Shown here in pieces: positions 20,601 through 31,000 of a stretch of 64,000 nucleotides of DNA. Origin of the DNA: Craspedostauros australis (lineage: Eukaryota > Bacillariophyta > Bacillariophyceae > Mastogloiales > Achnanthaceae). The notes beneath the pieces were generated by a model, which was not told the origin of the DNA, ran no database searches, and worked only from the letters and a program-made list of their open reading frames with translations. The first letter of the stretch is position 1. Each line of letters starts with the position of its first letter. A program made the translations under genes and the position numbers. The stretch covers positions 1,550,001 to 1,614,000 of the forward strand of contig JAMXDE010000007.1 of assembly GCA_026770025.1 (NCBI GenBank). The letters run 5' to 3'.

Positions 20601-22058
20601 AAGGAGATCAGCGCGGTGAACCTGCACCGAATGCTCGGCCACGCGCCACTCGAGACCATGAAGCGAACGGCCGCTCAGTACGGATGGAAAATCATTGGCG
20701 AGATGCCAGTGTGTCGCGACTGCGCGGTCGCAAACGCAAGAGTGAAGAATATTCCGAAGGCAACCATTCCAAGAGCCACTCGCCACGGCGAACGGTTCTT
20801 CATTGACATTAGTTACACTAAACACATAAGCTTCGGAGATAAACGCTACTGGACCCTGATCGTGGACGACTGCACGGATCACTGCTGGAGTTTCTTTCTC
20901 AAGAACAAAAGTGATCAACCAGGATACATCAACCGGTTCGTTCAAACAATCAAGTCACAGACTGGTGACCAACAGATCATCTTCCGAGGTGACAACAGCG
21001 GAGAGAACAAATCCACGGAGGATATTCTCATCGATGCAGGACTCAACGTGAAATTCGAATACACGGCATCGAACACGCCGCAACAGAACGGCAGAGTGGA
21101 ACGCAAGTTTGCGTACCTCTACACCAAGATTCGCTCCATGCTCAACGGAGCACACCTCGACGAAGAATATAGACATGGCCTGTGGGCAGCGGCTGCTAGC
21201 ACTGCCACCGCCATCGCCAACATCACCATAGCGAAGAACCAGAAGGAGTCACCACATCGACAATTCTTCGGCAACAATCCACCATATGCGGACGCGCTCC
21301 GCACGTTTGGAGAGGTAGGTGTTGTGAAGACCACCTACAGCGGGATCACCGCCAAACTCAAGAACAGAGGAGAAGAGATGGTATTCATTGGATATGCACA
21401 CCAACATGCATCAGGAGTCTACAACATGTACAGACCATCGACCAAGTCACTCATCTGTTCACGGGACATCAAGTGGCTCAACCAATCATACGGACAGTTC
21501 CGTGGCTGGGCACCAGCACCGAACATATCCAATGAAACAGGAACAACGGACGCAGACGGCTTCACAACCATCGGACGGAAGGGAGCAACGCCAAGGACGG
21601 CAACGCGTCAAACATTGGAAGCGAAAAGAGTATCTTTCGCTGACAGCAACAGGTACTACATCCTATCAGACAGCGATGATGAGGATAATGAGGACGACGG
21701 AGTAGTGACTCAACTAATCCAGAATGACAAGGAAGATCGGAGCGAATCCAATCATGAGGATGACGAAATCCTACCCTCCGGCGACGAAGCCGATGACGAG
21801 ACAGGTGTTACCCCTCCGAATACACCAGCGAGGTCTACACATGACACACCATCGAGATCTCCACCAAGCAAACCAAGCAAGCGTGACATAGCTAGAAAGG
21901 AGAGGATCCGACGTCACGAAGCACGAGGCAGGAAGGGAAGAGTATTCCCAGAGCTCTGCGCGAGCTCGCAGACTTCAACGAACGAGGTCGAAAGGAAGAA
22001 GGCTATAAGAGCGATCCATCATCCAACGAGGCGAGTGACGAACTCAGCGACGAGATGA
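17682..22058 (+). CDS. Element 1 ORF1: Gag, protease and integrase (1458 aa)
   Basis: A copia-type Gag (UBN2-like) region covers about 140-370. Two CCHC zinc knuckles follow: CHNCGVYGHRSTDC (about 388-401) and CNYCGIFGHREAEC (about 432-445). Next is a very acidic linker and an extra domain of unknown function (about 480-820). The protease has the catalytic motif LADSGASCHIVN (about 835), followed by the GAG-pre-integrase zinc site (LHRMLGH ... CRDC). The integrase core shows the catalytic acidic residues in FIDISYTKH, RGDNSGEN and the downstream NGRVERK. The C-terminal part is low-complexity, with Asp/Glu and Ser/Pro runs. The ORF ends in a TGA that overlaps the ATG of ORF2 (ATGA at 22055-22058). 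In the -1 frame the sequence from 21896 is also open and reads like a natural upstream extension of ORF2, so the two are probably one polyprotein split by recoding or by a 1-nt change. Confidence 0.92.
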   Translation: MSEEEELKDIPLSNPAIKREEGASETPPRQEKEAAAATVLSGADASAIDETEEERSARLHRKEKRILKAIKQEETGVTKSIRTAKQGGKSETPPGGEFVTKTISAQQQAKIEESATQKPTEIKGASAPTTKQQINMATSANMNKRRIKAPIFSGEQEDYSAWESQAKAYARTQKTKDVMLGKTKVPTMKEIAAAADEDKEAMEEIYELGCDCFSDLILMMDAEKGKGKQAIQYINQCISVDYPEGDAHGAWNVLAEKFRPSDAVTKIKLKRQFNNEKMKRDTDPDVYITQLESLRSRLHDVKYEITDEEMIMQILSTVSVEYKTHVVNFQHQLTFNPELVTINTIRGVLRTAYATHRGGKAYVDDFQDSNTKSNDTGFTSTGNFKGTCHNCGVYGHRSTDCPERKKSNNKKNNNNNNNKMNGKRNKTTGFKGKCNYCGIFGHREAECRKKKFNESKKNNEQANAATEGHDKSGHEMVLSAKDMPLCMLVSDDYIEDSFFDNFEYVGSDDEVQDDEIIPEWLSEEPIIHEVDPRREVSYECCFNAHDLIGSYGDEAEMDDEANDSDIEEAMSDDDDDADEDGADEDDEADRGAAPPPPAAGNNRSGIFDEDDSDESEDGNHPDDSFNPNERVVYPGNIDFPPIEDPNRSNYLHRHDTVPYATETALVIQKQLIFDAVMEAGMSLFPGVAQGVLRPIWVNMMGSILSENFRSIEEILANSVVINRILEAAKTETIPETDLHYILGGCMRVLLRERPRVHPYDPVTGSHRNSTIPSDYAQLPDDMDDGDHHHPYNEDGVHEDDDDGSFDDEIAAAAVEQLHELSTRDKDKVNKDTWLADSGASCHIVNSDAALFNVRHIKSFVQVGDSTKLDSPKMGSIRLKVKQRNNTGHIIRLDDVKYTPKMAVNLFSTNKALYNGYQLGNNGILMDIINGSGMKIVFDRVFPTSNGFITGVQMHPIMPTDDDKACTAIVKNPSKEISAVNLHRMLGHAPLETMKRTAAQYGWKIIGEMPVCRDCAVANARVKNIPKATIPRATRHGERFFIDISYTKHISFGDKRYWTLIVDDCTDHCWSFFLKNKSDQPGYINRFVQTIKSQTGDQQIIFRGDNSGENKSTEDILIDAGLNVKFEYTASNTPQQNGRVERKFAYLYTKIRSMLNGAHLDEEYRHGLWAAAASTATAIANITIAKNQKESPHRQFFGNNPPYADALRTFGEVGVVKTTYSGITAKLKNRGEEMVFIGYAHQHASGVYNMYRPSTKSLICSRDIKWLNQSYGQFRGWAPAPNISNETGTTDADGFTTIGRKGATPRTATRQTLEAKRVSFADSNRYYILSDSDDEDNEDDGVVTQLIQNDKEDRSESNHEDDEILPSGDEADDETGVTPPNTPARSTHDTPSRSPPSKPSKRDIARKERIRRHEARGRKGRVFPELCASSQTSTNEVERKKAIRAIHHPTRRVTNSATR

Positions 22059-23827
22059 TCGACGACTCCAACAACGAAACTACAGATGATGAAGAAATCA
22101 AAGACGAAGATAAAGAGATCGAGATCACTCATCATAGCACAACAGGACTATACGGAATGAATGCAATCATTACCGAATCACCAGCGATCGACATCGGACT
22201 GTCGATGCAGGACGAGAACAAGGAACCAGAGAAGCACATCGAACCTACAACGTTCGACGGAGCCTTCAATCACCCAGATCCTATCCATCGGAAGGGATAT
22301 CGAGCAGCCATCAAGAAGGAATTCGACTCCATGGATACACGCAAGGTGTATAGCAAGATCAAACGAGACGCCATCCCACGCGGCCGCAGATGCTGCAAGT
22401 GCAAATGGGTCTTCAAGCTGAAGCGTGACGGCACACATCGAGCGCGGCTCGTTGCATGTGGCTATTCACAAGTCGCAGGAGTAGACTTCCAAGAGCATTA
22501 CTCACCCGTCATCCATGACGTGACCTATCGGGTCATGATGGTGATCATGCTAATCAAGAAGATGGACTGCGCACTCGTCGATGTCGTAACGGCATTCCTA
22601 CATGGAGACCTCGACGAGGAGATCTACATGAACTGTCCCAATGGGATGGATCATCAACCAGACGAAGCCCTGACCCTACACAAGCCAATCTACGGACTTG
22701 TACAGAGCGCCAGGCAATGGTTCAAGATGTTGGTATCGACCCTCAAGAATATCAGCTTCGAACAGAGCGCAGCAGACCCGTGCCTGTTCTACAGGAAGAC
22801 AAACGAAGGAAGCATGATCGTGGCCATCTACGTAGACGATTGCTTCTGTTGCGGAGACTCCAAGGCACTGGAGACCTTCCTGAAGGATATCCAAGGCAGC
22901 AAGTTCAAGGTGACAATCGAGCGCGGACTCGGAGACTACCTCAGCTGCAACATTGAACTGAACCATGACAAGACTAGAGCGACATTGCGTCAACCACATC
23001 TCATCCGACACCTCATCGAAGAATTCGGAACCAAGGTTGAGAAGATGCAACGCTATGGGACACCGGGAACCCCGGGCCAAATCATCGTACGACCATCCGA
23101 AGATAACGGACTGCAGAAGGTCGGACCGGAAGAACATGCCGAATATCGCCGAGGCGTCGGCATGCTACTCTTCCTCATCAAGCACTCGCGACCGGATATC
23201 GCGAACCCTGTGAGGGAACTCTCCAAGGTATTGATCGGGCCCACCAAGGCTGCAATGAAGGAGATGTATCGGATCATCAAGTATGTGATCGATACAAAGG
23301 ACTATGGATTGAAGATCCATCCAGCGCGTCCAGACGACGACGGCTGGGATATGGAGCTCTTCTGCGATAGCGAATATGCAGGAGACAAGAACACGAGAAT
23401 CAGCGTAGGAGGGTTCATTCTATACCTGTGCAAGGTACCAATCCTTTGGCGATCCAAGGCACAGAAGGCCGTCACGCTTAGCTCATCCGAAGCAGAATAC
23501 GTTGCCCTTTCCAAAGCGGCAAAGGAGATCTTCTTCGTCATGCAGCTACTCGAAAGTGTGGGCGTCCCAGTGAAGACACCGATCAAGGTCCGTGTGGACA
23601 ACATCGGAGCGATCTTCATCGCCAAGAACCCATCAACATCCCAACGATCGCGGCACATCGACGTGCGCCATCACTACGTGAGAAACATGGTAATCAACAA
23701 AACCATCGAAATCATTTTCGTGAAGTCCGAGCAGAACACAAGCGACGGATTCACCAAGAACATCAAGGCCGACTTGCAACGTGAACATGAGAAGTCGTAC
23801 CTTGACACATCGAGAACATTCGAATGA
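22055..23827 (+). CDS. Element 1 ORF2: reverse transcriptase and RNase H (590 aa)
   Basis: Copia RT is recognised by KCKWVFKLKRDG, the first catalytic Asp block DVVTAFLHGDLDEEIYM, the YGLVQSARQW block and the polymerase box AIYVDDCFC. RNase H follows, with FCDSEYAGD, LSSSEAEYVAL and VRVDNIGAIF carrying the catalytic acidic residues. The ORF ends 20 bases before the 3' LTR. The ATG at 22055 overlaps the ORF1 stop, which would suit termination-reinitiation. However, the frame is open back to 21896 without a stop, so the ATG need not be the real N terminus. In normal copia elements RT-RNase H is made as part of one Gag-Pol polyprotein. Confidence 0.92.
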   Translation: MIDDSNNETTDDEEIKDEDKEIEITHHSTTGLYGMNAIITESPAIDIGLSMQDENKEPEKHIEPTTFDGAFNHPDPIHRKGYRAAIKKEFDSMDTRKVYSKIKRDAIPRGRRCCKCKWVFKLKRDGTHRARLVACGYSQVAGVDFQEHYSPVIHDVTYRVMMVIMLIKKMDCALVDVVTAFLHGDLDEEIYMNCPNGMDHQPDEALTLHKPIYGLVQSARQWFKMLVSTLKNISFEQSAADPCLFYRKTNEGSMIVAIYVDDCFCCGDSKALETFLKDIQGSKFKVTIERGLGDYLSCNIELNHDKTRATLRQPHLIRHLIEEFGTKVEKMQRYGTPGTPGQIIVRPSEDNGLQKVGPEEHAEYRRGVGMLLFLIKHSRPDIANPVRELSKVLIGPTKAAMKEMYRIIKYVIDTKDYGLKIHPARPDDDGWDMELFCDSEYAGDKNTRISVGGFILYLCKVPILWRSKAQKAVTLSSSEAEYVALSKAAKEIFFVMQLLESVGVPVKTPIKVRVDNIGAIFIAKNPSTSQRSRHIDVRHHYVRNMVINKTIEIIFVKSEQNTSDGFTKNIKADLQREHEKSYLDTSRTFE

Positions 23828-23847
23828 CCGAATGCACACAGGAAGGG

Positions 23848-24640
23848 TGTCGAGATGTACATGTGAGTATATGTCAAGATGTACGTGTATATGTGCATCG
23901 TTCACCCGTTATTCTCTCATACGCACTTGGACGGTATAACTACATTCGTGTCGATAGTATACTGTGATTCGTCAGAATTACAGGGGAAATGGAACACACG
24001 AAAAGGGGCAAGATTTCTTGAAGAAATTTGCAAATAACGATTTCTGAGAGAATCAGAAGATCGTCCGTCCATCCATCAATGGTACCAAGAGAATCTCGAG
24101 GTACTTCCCAACTAAACCTCAGATGACGATATCATCTGACAGACTACTACATCACCAATGGAACATGACATCTGGAGAGCAGAAGGACGCCTACTGACGT
24201 CGACAGGATGTCAATATGTCACCACGTCGACAGCTGTCTCCAAGTCAGAGCAGGAGGCGAAGATGCGATGACCCATGAAGATCATGGATACTGAAGGTGA
24301 ACTTCAAATGGTAAGTACTCATGGAGTAGGAACCAGTACTAAATGAACAGAGTGTCAAATGCGGAGTACGCATCGAACACGAAGCATCGTGTAGCACGAG
24401 CACACGATGGTGAGAGAGAAAGAGAGAGAATACAGAGAGGAGCGAGAGAGGATCTCGCGTACCGACTCATAGTCGGAGACCGAATCTGCGAAACAGATTG
24501 AAGCGCCGAGAGCATCGGGCAAGAGAACGAACGGACACCGAGAGTATCGGAGTGCCAACGTAATGAAATAGCAAACAGACGACTATCAACCAACACCATC
24601 TTCCACGATCGTAGGTTACCGTGAGCGGAACTTGCCAACA
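23848..24640 (+). repeat. 3' LTR of copia element 1
   Basis: 793 bp, same length as the 5' LTR with about seven substitutions seen by eye. Preceded by the purine tract aggaaggg. Confidence 0.95.
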
Positions 24641-24809
24641 AAAGTTCGTTGTACTCTGGAGGCATCGGCCTCTCGTGCGGCGCCAATGTTCCTGCCCATG
24701 ATGTGTCATTCACTTCATTGTCGCCAAACAGTCCTACGTCTCCATTCACCACGTTTGGTTTCCGTTTGCGGTTTGAGCTCCACCGTGCTTGCCTGTAGAT
24801 GTCTACCAC
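24641..24809 (-). pseudogene. 5' remnant of the ORF split by copia element 1
   Basis: A minus-strand open frame of about 55 codons (no ATG; opened by CTG/GTG after a TAG) that runs into the LTR. Its reading continues in frame at 16806-16760 if the element and one aaagtt copy are removed. It contains APHERPMPPEYNEL near the break. No family recognised; probably part of an older decayed element. Confidence 0.35.
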
Positions 24810-25223
24810 CAGCGCCCCCTACTGTACTGCTTGTATGCACTGGCCCATGGAAGTACTCACACTTCTGGATTCTCCGCGCACTGGCAGTTCATGGCTGTCA
24901 CCACCAGTTGTCCCAGTACATGACCTATTTGCTTGCAGGTGAGGATCCCAAAACATGGATGACAACAAGCAAAAGAGACAGAGATACGACAAAGAAATTG
25001 CGCTATACATTGCAGGAAGAGGATACAAGTAACAAAATAAATCACCCACTGATTAACCGCTCCTTATCTACGGTTGCATCGATGACGCTTTTTCCACCTC
25101 CTTTCAACTTTGCGTGGCACGCGAAGGGGGCACGGACTCGGGTCTGTTGCGTTCCTTATTTTTGTGCTGACGCCTGCGTTGACCGCCCCTGTGCAGTCAG
25201 GAAGCTATTGGCCACAGCCACCT

Positions 25224-25560
25224 TCATCTGCTTGTACAATGGCCCACCAGCAACAGGTCACCTGTAGTATGGCTGCTGCCTACTCCATCCATACCGCCAG
25301 CCATGGGTTGGTGGGGTACTTCAGCATCCATTTCCGCATGCCTTGCACTCCTTGTTGCGCGATTTGGCGCCGACTGTTGGCCTTGCAGGTCCAAAAGTGT
25401 TCCACGGTTTCTTCGTGGCCGCAGCCAGGGCACACGTGGGACAGACAGGGACCCCACTGGCGCATGTGCCTCCCAAATGCAGCCTCGCCTGCCACCAATG
25501 TACAGTCATCGTGGCCTTCGTTCGTCCCAGACCTCCGATTTTCCTATCCACCGCCGTCCA
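25224..25560 (-). pseudogene. Fragment with a CxxC-HxxxxC zinc motif, likely retroelement relic
   Basis: A minus-strand open frame of about 90-100 codons contains CPGCGHEETVEHFWTC followed by a helical stretch (RRQIAQQGVQGMRKWML). The C-x2-C-x7-H-x3-C pattern with an intervening EET is typical of the C-terminal zinc-binding segment of non-LTR reverse transcriptase ORFs and their derivatives. No RT motifs, no ATG and no continuation upstream are visible, so it is called a relic. It lies on the same strand as the split ORF at 24641-24809 and may belong to the same decayed element. Confidence 0.4.
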
Positions 25561-25600
25561 CTCTGATAAAACGATAATGAAAACGAGGTGAACTTACTGG

Positions 25601-27413
25601 ACGCCGAAGGGTGATCAATCCGTGGTAGTGCAGTAGGTTGTTGAGTTTGAGAGTGAGAGTGTGTCTTAGTCTTTAAAGCTGTACGAATCCAAATGAGACT
25701 TTCAAAAGGATTGTGAGCATGTGATGTGTAGCATCCATTATAGTTGGATCGGCAACATCTCTATTAGTAGTAACATGGTGGAGCGTTGAGTCTCCGTACG
25801 TGCAATCATCGCGATGTCGATGTTGCCATTTCCGAGAGGAGACATCAATTTCGTGACGGTCGGAGAGAGAGTTTGTTGTGTGAGAGTCTGTGTCAGGTGG
25901 AGAAACAGAGGATTTATGAGGTTGTTCTGCTGTTGTGGAGAAGGCAGACACAGCTGTGCCAGACTGACGTCGGCCAGACTATGACATGTTGTTCACCCTC
26001 TTCCGATCAATTTGGGGGAACAAGGTTCATCCAACGGTTTGACCCGGTTGTCCGTTCAGGACAGGTCATGTCACGCCCATAAGTGGCGTGGGATGGCACG
26101 ATCGCCCAAACCCAAATTCAGCGGACATGCGACATCGTCTTAAGTAGAGCACGATTCGAGGGTGGGACCCCATCCCACCGACATCGAGTCACGCTTCAAT
26201 CCCGCTCAAACTCTGAGTAGTTGGTCATTTGACTAACACGACTAAATCTTAACACGACTAATAGGAATACTAGTTTGAGCTAATAGTTAGTTTGAGTAGT
26301 GCGGCTCTGCACTGACCTTCAGAGGTTCAGTGCTGAGGGCGGACGGGTCCTCTCTTTCTCTCTTTCTCCACTATGTCATCGTAGTCGTTCTACGTTCGAG
26401 TACTAAGCCTTGACACCTTGATTGAGGTTGAGATCGAGAACACAGGTTGTCAGGCCAAGGGAATTGATGCAGGATTCCCTGCATGTGTTGAAGCAAGGAA
26501 GATCTCTTGGCTATTGTCGTGCAGGGTTGTCAGCTTGTATAGCTGACAACGGAATTCAGGTTGACTGCATCGCAATAGTTCAGGAGAGCAAATAGTTCCC
26601 AGGGTGTCTTGATCCCATTGACTTCGGATAGTATTTGAGTCAGTGGTGATTCATGAATGAGTGTGGGAGAAGGAGGGAAAAGAGTGAGTAAAAAGTAGTC
26701 CGTTCTTTAGATGAATTTCAACTACCAGGGTGTTCCCATGACGAATGGGAAGATCGTGATCTGATCGATTGAACCGATCTGTGTGATGCTTACGACTCGG
26801 CGATGTCTAAGGCATCGAAACTATCAGTGGATGACAACGTGCCTTTGTGCACGAACATGGGGTACTCGGTGGTGCATGCATGTCTATGATGAATCTGCGA
26901 TGAATGCAAGATGGATGCCTGCTAGACCAATGGATAGACCCATGGAGGTCTCAGGAGGAGATTGAACTTTGCAATTGAGAGCAATGAAGAGCTCACAGTT
27001 CAGAGAAGTAGATTCTAACAAACGATTAGCTTTCTACTATCACACCACCCCGGATTTCCAACAAACAGAACTGTAACAATCACTACCATCACCTACAGTT
27101 GCAAGAATATCCATGAGCGGAACTTGCCAACATGTATTACGTGAGCTGTGCGCTGCGCACCGCGAAACGCACAGCCAACACCTATTTGAGGACCACATGG
27201 TCGTTGCATGAATCGCAATGGCGTCATAAGGTGAGAATGATGGTGCACCATGACAAAGAGGAGCAATGATCCAATGGGTGTGAAGGAAGTAGAGTCGCAC
27301 AGCAGAGAAGCATCTGGCCAATAGATGGCGAACAATGATGACACTATAGTGGAGTCTACAATAGTACTGCATTGCACAATCGCACTCTACTGGAGTCAAC
27401 GCCGCGCACTTCT
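25601..27413. other. Long gene-free region with old repeat remains
   Basis: 1.8 kb with no supportable ORF. 26161-26179 is a perfect 7-bp stem hairpin (ggtgggA...Tcccacc). 27114-27132 matches the 3' end of the element 1 LTR. Bases 26200-26320 are rich in ctaa/taac motifs. It is probably decayed LTR or leader sequence of older elements. Confidence 0.4.
27114..27132 (+). repeat. LTR-end-like sequence related to element 1
   Basis: The 19 bases tgagcggaacttgccaaca are identical to the last 19 bases of the element 1 LTR, except that the first base follows a different context. Upstream sequence does not align. It could be the end of a diverged solo LTR or truncated relative; its 5' end was not found. 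Confidence 0.5.
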
Positions 27414-27418
27414 CTCCC

Positions 27419-28048
27419 TGTTAGAACGTAATCGTAGATGGGTTTGAAGATACCGCACCGAGAACGTAGAGTGATCAAGTCGTTGTTGTTGGTGAGGAGA
27501 GTGTTGGTTTACTGTGTTATTCGTATGGTAGTTGGAATGCTGTCGAGCTCACAAGATTGTCTTCTTGGAACTGTGAGCATGAGAGAGGCATGACATGATC
27601 TCATGCAATTGCAAGTAAAAATAACACGGAGACAACACGACAAATGTGCGTGTTACTGCGTGAAGATGAGGTGCAAAAGTCAATGAACAAAACACCGCGA
27701 TAGCCCGTGTTGTAAATTACGTCTTCTCACGATGTTGCTAGTAGTACGATCACACGATTGATCGTATTCACTTGAGAAGGTCAGGGCAAGATTCGCACGT
27801 GTCACACCCAAGATCCAAGTCTGTCCTGATTGGGCAGATTGGCTCATCTTGGCAAGAAATCAATTTCCACGACATTTTTGGATCTGTGATTGAGGGAAAA
27901 CGATTCTTGCGACGCGAAATGCGACACAAATCTGACACAACGGATTTTCGACCAAAATTTCCGTTCGGAACGGAAAAGGTAAGAAAAGTGAAGATTTCTG
28001 ATTGGTCGACGGGTGTCGCTATTGTTAGAGATTTAGCGTGCGCTAATA
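27419..28048 (-). repeat. 3' LTR of copia element 2
   Basis: 630 bp, TGTTAG...CTAATA on the plus strand. Preceded by target-site copy ctccc at 27414-27418. Confidence 0.95.
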
Positions 28049-28072
28049 CTCCCCAAAGCGTGTCCCGGACAT

Positions 28073-31000
28073 TCAGGTCTTGTAGGTCGGGGAAGAGGAC
28101 TCGGTGTGTCCTTTCCAGAAGAGGATGGGCTTCACGAGGGGCCAGAAGACAGCCCATGGAAGGAACTTCGTCATCACGTCGGCGACGTTCTGCGTGCCGG
28201 GGATCTTGATGAAGTAGAGGATGCCAGCGGCGACAGCGGACCGGACGCGATGGTAGGCCAGTGCGTTGTGGCGCTTGGAGAGCATGCTCTTGGGGACCGT
28301 GGAGGAGGTGATGACGGACTGATTGTCACCCAGCATCCAGCTGGGGCCGTCGATCGGAATGCCCATTTCACGAAGGGCAAGACGGAGGGAGATGATCTGC
28401 TCTGTAGCTTGACGGGCAGCGACGAACTCGGACCCGTAGGTGGCGGTCTCAACCGTGCCTTGACGCTTGGAGAACCATTCGATGGGGGTCTGGTTGACCA
28501 GATGGAGGGCACCGGTGGCCGATCTGCCAGTGACTTGGCAGTGGAGAAGGTTGGCGTCGACGAACGTGGTGGTTCGGACGGGCTTGCCTTTCGGCTCGGG
28601 GATGTCGTCCGGAATCTCCTCAGAGGTCTTCCCGTAGACGGAGTAGATCCAGTCATGGTTGGGAACCTCGTAGTGGAGATCGAAGCGGGGAACGCAGGTG
28701 CGGAAGCGGATGGCAGCATCAGGATGCTTGCGAAGATATCCGTAGATCCGCTTTGCGCGATCCAGATGACCTTGGCGAGGAGCTGAGCGGAAGCGTGCCA
28801 GCGTCATGACGGCGACAGAGATGTCAAACCGTCCGAGGGAGATACACCACTGGAGTGCGCCGATGAGTGACATGAACTTGCGTTTGTCGGTTTCGCTAAG
28901 TTCGGAAGAGGTGTCGAGCTCCGGACTGTCGGCCTTGTCGAGAGGGCAGCTGATCTTGCGGGGAAGCTCGCCGAACATGCGTTCGTAGTTCTCCATCATC
29001 CGCTTGATGTAGGATTGCGGGGAGAGCTTGAGAGTGCCGTCGGGATCACGGCCGAAGTCAGCACCGAGATGGTACTTGATAGGACCAACTCCCTTGAGCT
29101 GGTACCCGTACTTCGAAGAGAGGATGTCGAAGAAAGCCTTGGGATCGGCCATCGTCGCGGTTAGATCATCAACATAGACGCAGACGTACTCCCAATGGGA
29201 GTTGGCGTCACGCATCCAGACGTCGGGATCGGAGCGGCATTGGAGGAAACCCATGTCGCGAAGGGTGTCGGCGAGAGCCTCATGGAATCGGGCGCCCGAT
29301 GTGCGCAGGCCGTAGAGTGCCTTGATTATCTGCATGGTATGACCAGCGAAGTCACCGAATTCGTCGCCAGCGATGAAGCAGATGCGTTCTTGAGTGAAGG
29401 CCTCAAGATACGCATTGCCGATGTCTCCAACCCATGTTGGAATGCCGTTGAGTTCACCGGCGAGAAGGGAGAGGCGGAGAGAGCGAAGACTGACCACACC
29501 TGCATAGGATGCATCCTTGCAGGGGTCGGTGAGATGGCCACCAGCGACGCAGCGCGCCTTGTGGCGGAGGTCGTGCTTCACAGCGTAGACCCATTGGAGG
29601 CGGATCTTCTGGAAGCCGGAAGGGACAGGGGCGCCTTTGCCGAGAGACTTGAAGGTGTGGTACCCGAAGAGTTGGTCCATCTCCTTCTTCTCGGCATCGG
29701 CCCAGAGAGTGTTGCCATTCTTATCGTCGAGTCGCATCGCTTCCTTGTGGTTGCGAGGGACTTGGACGCCGAACTGGAAGGTGGGAGCGTGGTTGAAGGT
29801 CTTGGATTTGTGGACCTGGCGCTCGAGACGATGGGTGCGGATGGCGAGGCGCTTGAGGCGCTTCCAGCCAGGCTCGTCGAGCAGCTCGTGGCGGCGGCCG
29901 TAGGCAGCGCAAGAGACAGGATCATCCTGAATCATGATGGAGAGGGGTTCGGTGGAGGTGGAGCCGTCTCCCCATTTCACGATGACATTGAAACTGGATC
30001 CCTTGTAGGAGGGAGAGGAAGATGAGAGGGGACCCTCGTGTCCGATGATGGAGTCGAACTCCCACTTGGCGTCGGGGTCGTCGTTGTGCTCCTGTTGCCG
30101 TTCGATGATGTCGGCGAGCTCAACGTAGGAGATGAGGTCATGCGTCTCCCCATCGGCCAGTGCGAGTAGCATCTTGATACGTTGGTGGTTGGCTGCGTCA
30201 AGGTCATTGACCTTTTGCACCACCTCCGCTTTGACTTGCTGGCCATCCTTCTCGTGGATGAAGGTCATCCCAACAAGATCCTCGGGAGAGAACTTCGGGA
30301 TGTGGACCTTGGCATTCCCCACTGTTTCAGGGTCTGTGCCGCGGCGGTCAGCCAGGATGGAATCGGCGAGGGAGTGTACGATGGGGTCGGAGTCAGGAGG
30401 GACGGAGATGTCGTCGTCTGGCTCCCCATTCGCCACATTCATGGCATCAGAGCCATCGTCCTCCCCAACAATGGGGAAGGGGAAGTCCGCACGAAGATTG
30501 CGGGTGGCAGAGTCGTCGGCAGGTCGGATGGCAGACCGAGGAAGAAGTCGTTGGGTCTCGTCGTCGAGGACCCAGAAGGTAAGATCATCGCCTTTGTGCA
30601 GGCAGGGACCGGCCCAGCGTCCACTGCGCTCCTTGGACTGACTGGGGAAGGTGGGGTTGTCAACCCGGTAGTAGACAGGCTGCCACCATCGGTAGGACAG
30701 GAACTTGGAGATGTCCGGTCGCTGTCCGAAGGCAGCTTGAAGGGGGGTGATGGAGCCAGCGGTGACCTGCGCGATGTGGTTGAAGAGATCAACCACATAG
30801 AGCGTGCAGATCAGCCAGAAGCGGTCGGGAGTACCCGTGCGATCCATCACACCGTTGGTTGTGCGTTTGATATCCTGGATCCGGCGTTCCGCGCCGTTCT
30901 GATGCTGGTGTTCCGGCTCACTCTGGTGATCACGGATGTGATACTGCCGGAGGATCTCCATAACCTTGTTACCGATCTGTGCCTTGGCGTTGTCGGACAT

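Larger units (their letters stand above)
16807..24640 (+). mobile_element. Ty1/copia LTR retrotransposon, element 1 (7834 bp)
   Basis: Two 793-bp LTRs (TGTCGAGATG...TTGCCAACA) flank an 82-bp leader and two long ORFs encoding Gag, protease, integrase, reverse transcriptase and RNase H in copia order (integrase before RT). A purine tract aggaaggg (23840-23847) abuts the 3' LTR. The bases aaagtt occur just before (16801-16806) and just after (24641-24646) the element, consistent with a target-site duplication. The LTRs differ at about seven positions by eye (roughly 1%), so the insertion is fairly young. The only obvious lesion is the frame break between the two ORFs near 21900-22058. It sits inside an older minus-strand ORF. 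Confidence 0.95.

Noticed and set aside
26161..26179. Perfect 7-bp hairpin as a terminator or regulatory element
   Set aside because: Short hairpins like this are expected by chance, and there is no gene next to it.
27040..27399. 120-codon minus-strand ORF
   Set aside because: It reads across the LTR-end relic and has no domain-like pattern.
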